The notes beneath the pieces are model-generated. The model was not told the DNA's origin. It did no database searches and saw only the letters and a list, made by a program, of their open reading frames with translations. Of a stretch of 6,923 nt of DNA, positions 5,194 to 6,923 are shown in pieces; position 1 is the first letter of the stretch; every line of letters starts with the position of its first letter. This DNA comes from Gemmatimonadaceae bacterium (lineage in GTDB: Bacteria > Gemmatimonadota > Gemmatimonadetes > Gemmatimonadales > Gemmatimonadaceae). The stretch is from NCBI GenBank assembly GCA_019689955.1, contig JADGGM010000157.1, positions 1-6,923 on the forward strand, given 5' to 3'. The position numbers and the translations under genes were made by a program.

Positions 5194-6572
5194 CGCGCAC
5201 CTCCCGCCGTGACCATGAGCTTCGTTTCCCCTTCCGGGACCACGGTCAACACCACCTTGTGCCCGCCGAGGTACGTCCGTGCGACACGCTGCACGTCCGC
5301 GGCCGTCACGCGCGCAAAGCGCGCTGCGTCCTGCTGCACGTAGTCCGGCGTGCCGACGAAGTAGTTGTACAGGTTGAGCTGGTCCGACTTCCCGAGCACC
5401 GTCGCCAGCTGATCGAGCAGCTGGGCGTGCATCGTGTGCTGCGCGCGCGCGAGCTCCCGCGCCGTGATCCCGCCGTCAATGACGCTGCGCACCTCCGCAT
5501 CCACCAGCGCGGCCATGTGCGCCGGCGTCTCCCCCGGCTTCGGCGTCACGACGATCCGAAAGTCCCCGTCGAGCCGCATCCCGTTCTGGTACGCGCGCAC
5601 GTCCTGCGCGACCTGCAGCTCGTACACCAGCCGCTTGTACAGCCGCGAGTTCTTGTCCCCCGCGAGCACGTACGCGAGCACGTCGAGCGGAGCATCGTCC
5701 GGCGCGAACGCCTTCACCGTGTGCCACGCCTCGTAGAGCCGCGGGAGCTGCACGCGATCCTCGAGCAGCAGGAAGGTGTCGCGCGGCACGGTGAAGCTCG
5801 GCACCTGGGGACGCACGGGAGCGCGCGACCCGCGCGGGATGGCGCCGAAGTACCGCTGCACCCACACGCGCACCGAATCGCGGTCGAAGTCCCCGGCGAT
5901 CGCGAGCGTCGCGTTGTTCGGCGCGTAGTACGTCTCGAAGAACGCGCGCACGTCCTCGAGCGACGCCGCGCTCAGGTCCGCCATCGAGCCGATCACCGGC
6001 CACGAGTACGGGTGCCCCTTCGGGTAGAGCGCCGCCACGATCGTCTCGCTCGCTCGGCCGTACGGCACGTTGTCCACCCGCTGGCGCCGCTCGTTCTTCA
6101 CCACGTCGCGCTGCAGGTCGAGCTTCGCCTGGTCCATCGTCGGCAGCAGATGCCCCATCCGGTCCGCATCGAGCCAGAGCGCGAGCGGGAGCGCGTTCGA
6201 AGGCATCCACTCATAGTAGTTCGTCCGATCCTGCGTGGTCGAGCCGTTGTTGTTCCCCCCGGCCGCCACGAGCCACTGGTCGAACGCGCCCACGGGCACG
6301 TGCTCCGACCCCATGAACATGACGTGCTCGAACAGGTGCGCGAACCCCGTCCGCCCCGGTTGCTCGTCTCCCGACCCCACGTGATACCACGTGTTCACGG
6401 CGACGACGGGCGTCGAATGATCCGGCGCCAGGATCACCTCCAACCCGTTCGGCAGCGTGTACCGCTCGAACCGGATCTGCGGCACGTGCTGCGCTCCCTG
6501 CGCCCCAACGGGCCCGGCGACCGCCGCGCCCAGCGCCGCCGCGAATAAGTACCGAAATGATACTAATCTCAT
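5190..6572 (-). CDS. M16B zinc metallopeptidase, secreted catalytic subunit
   Basis: This is a 460-residue insulinase-family protease. Residues 1-24 are a signal peptide (MRLVSFRYLF, an Ala-rich core, then VGA-Q). The zinc site is the inverted motif H79-L-F-E82-H83 in GFAHLFEHVMFMGS, with a third ligand at E161 in KNERRQRVDN, about 77 residues further on as usual for M16. The segment GGNNNGSTTQDRTNYYE (105-121) matches the conserved strand after the zinc helix. The second lobe (from about 265) has SRLYKRLVYELQVAQ in place of the R..GYTY motif, so it lacks the Arg/Tyr pair found in its neighbour. The pair therefore looks like a heterodimer with a split active site, acting on peptides in the periplasm. 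It starts three bases after the DUF218 gene, has only a weak GGTGG-type ribosome site, and probably relies on coupling. It overlaps the next gene by four bases. Confidence 0.94.
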   Translation of the reverse strand: MRLVSFRYLFAAALGAAVAGPVGAQGAQHVPQIRFERYTLPNGLEVILAPDHSTPVVAVNTWYHVGSGDEQPGRTGFAHLFEHVMFMGSEHVPVGAFDQWLVAAGGNNNGSTTQDRTNYYEWMPSNALPLALWLDADRMGHLLPTMDQAKLDLQRDVVKNERRQRVDNVPYGRASETIVAALYPKGHPYSWPVIGSMADLSAASLEDVRAFFETYYAPNNATLAIAGDFDRDSVRVWVQRYFGAIPRGSRAPVRPQVPSFTVPRDTFLLLEDRVQLPRLYEAWHTVKAFAPDDAPLDVLAYVLAGDKNSRLYKRLVYELQVAQDVRAYQNGMRLDGDFRIVVTPKPGETPAHMAALVDAEVRSVIDGGITARELARAQHTMHAQLLDQLATVLGKSDQLNLYNYFVGTPDYVQQDAARFARVTAADVQRVARTYLGGHKVVLTVVPEGETKLMVTAGGAR

Positions 6573-6575
6573 GGG

Positions 6576-6923
6576 TCAGTCCACCACGCGCTCGAGGATG
6601 TAGACCAACGGGACCTTGATCGACTCCGCGAAGACGTACTTCCACCAGTGCGCCGGGCTGGACGAGATCGGGCTCGTCCGCGTCGGCGATGTGAGCGGAG
6701 TCATCCCCAACCCACGGGCAAGTATGGACAGCCGCAGCATATGGAAGGGATCGCTCACCAGGATCACCGACCGCCCGGGGAGCGCATCCACCATGGCCGC
6801 GACGGCATGCAACGATTGGCTCGTTGTGCGCCCGTGCGTCTCCATGAAGATGGCGCTGTCCGGCACCCCGCGCTGCAGGAGGTAGTGCCGCCCGACCGCC
6901 GCTTCGCTCGTCGTGTCCCCCAC
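6576..6923 (-). CDS. YdcF/SanA-like DUF218 protein, C-terminal part (5' end cut by window)
   Basis: The last 115 residues are visible and the frame is open at the right edge. The first visible codon is GTG, but it lies inside the domain and is most likely an internal valine. Family features are GDTTSEA at 2-8 (matching the '..SEA..' element after the GG motif), an LLQRGVP segment (15-21), an acidic residue and Thr in METHGRTTSQS (27-37), and the ILVSDPFHMLR strand-loop (54-64) matching the conserved 'VTs..Hm.R' site. DUF218 proteins such as SanA, ElyC and YdcF are linked with envelope and peptidoglycan maintenance, but their reaction is not firmly known. The missing N-terminal half would normally contain the first strand and, in many members, a membrane segment. 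It precedes the two M16 genes with a 3-base gap, so it belongs to the same operon. Confidence 0.87.
   Translation of the reverse strand: MGDTTSEAAVGRHYLLQRGVPDSAIFMETHGRTTSQSLHAVAAMVDALPGRSVILVSDPFHMLRLSILARGLGMTPLTSPTRTSPISSSPAHWWKYVFAESIKVPLVYILERVVD

Noticed and set aside
4291..5343. Plus-strand open frame of 350 codons
   Set aside because: It is antisense to the M16 partner gene and is Arg-rich low-complexity sequence without a domain.
5073..6548. Plus-strand open frame of 491 codons opposite the M16 genes
   Set aside because: It is very rich in Arg, Val, His and Pro with no recognisable domain and is exactly antisense to two well-supported peptidase genes. Long shadow frames are expected in GC-rich DNA.

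Overview
The window is GC-rich bacterial DNA in which every supported gene lies on the minus strand. It suggests a Gram-negative chromosome: there is an outer-membrane porin-type protein, a periplasmic quinoprotein, and a secreted peptidase pair with one candidate lipoprotein. The style of the proteins, especially paired M16B peptidases and a single-domain PQQ dehydrogenase in a GC-rich genome, recalls Gemmatimonadota or a similar soil phylum. That placement is an impression from reading the proteins, not a computed assignment. No mobile element, CRISPR array, tRNA or rRNA was seen.

Read in the direction of transcription (right to left), the first unit is a YdcF-like DUF218 protein cut by the right edge (6576-6923). 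It is followed after 3 bases by an M16B zinc peptidase with an intact HxxEH site (5190-6572). That gene overlaps by 4 bases (ATGA) a second M16B protein (3688-5193) which has lost HxxEH but keeps the C-terminal Arg/Tyr motif and carries a possible lipobox. The two peptidase genes look like the two halves of an obligate heterodimer.

A 485-base gap (3203-3687) follows. It holds a convincing minus-strand intrinsic terminator (3388-3414) and two further hairpins, but no convincing gene. The terminator separates the peptidase operon from the next unit.

The second unit begins with an exported PQQ-dependent alcohol-type dehydrogenase (1463-3202) that has a strong Shine-Dalgarno. Its active site reads Asp-Leu-Asp, the Asp-x-Asp pattern linked to lanthanide use in XoxF and PedH enzymes. 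After it come a 141-residue exported protein of unknown function (965-1390) and the N-terminal 281 residues of a porin-like beta-barrel protein (1-844, cut by the left edge). The gaps of 72 and 120 bases permit, but do not prove, one transcript. All three products are predicted to leave the cytoplasm, so a working guess is an envelope module in which the porin admits a substrate (or metal) and the quinoprotein oxidises it in the periplasm. No cytochrome c partner and no PQQ synthesis gene is present in the window.
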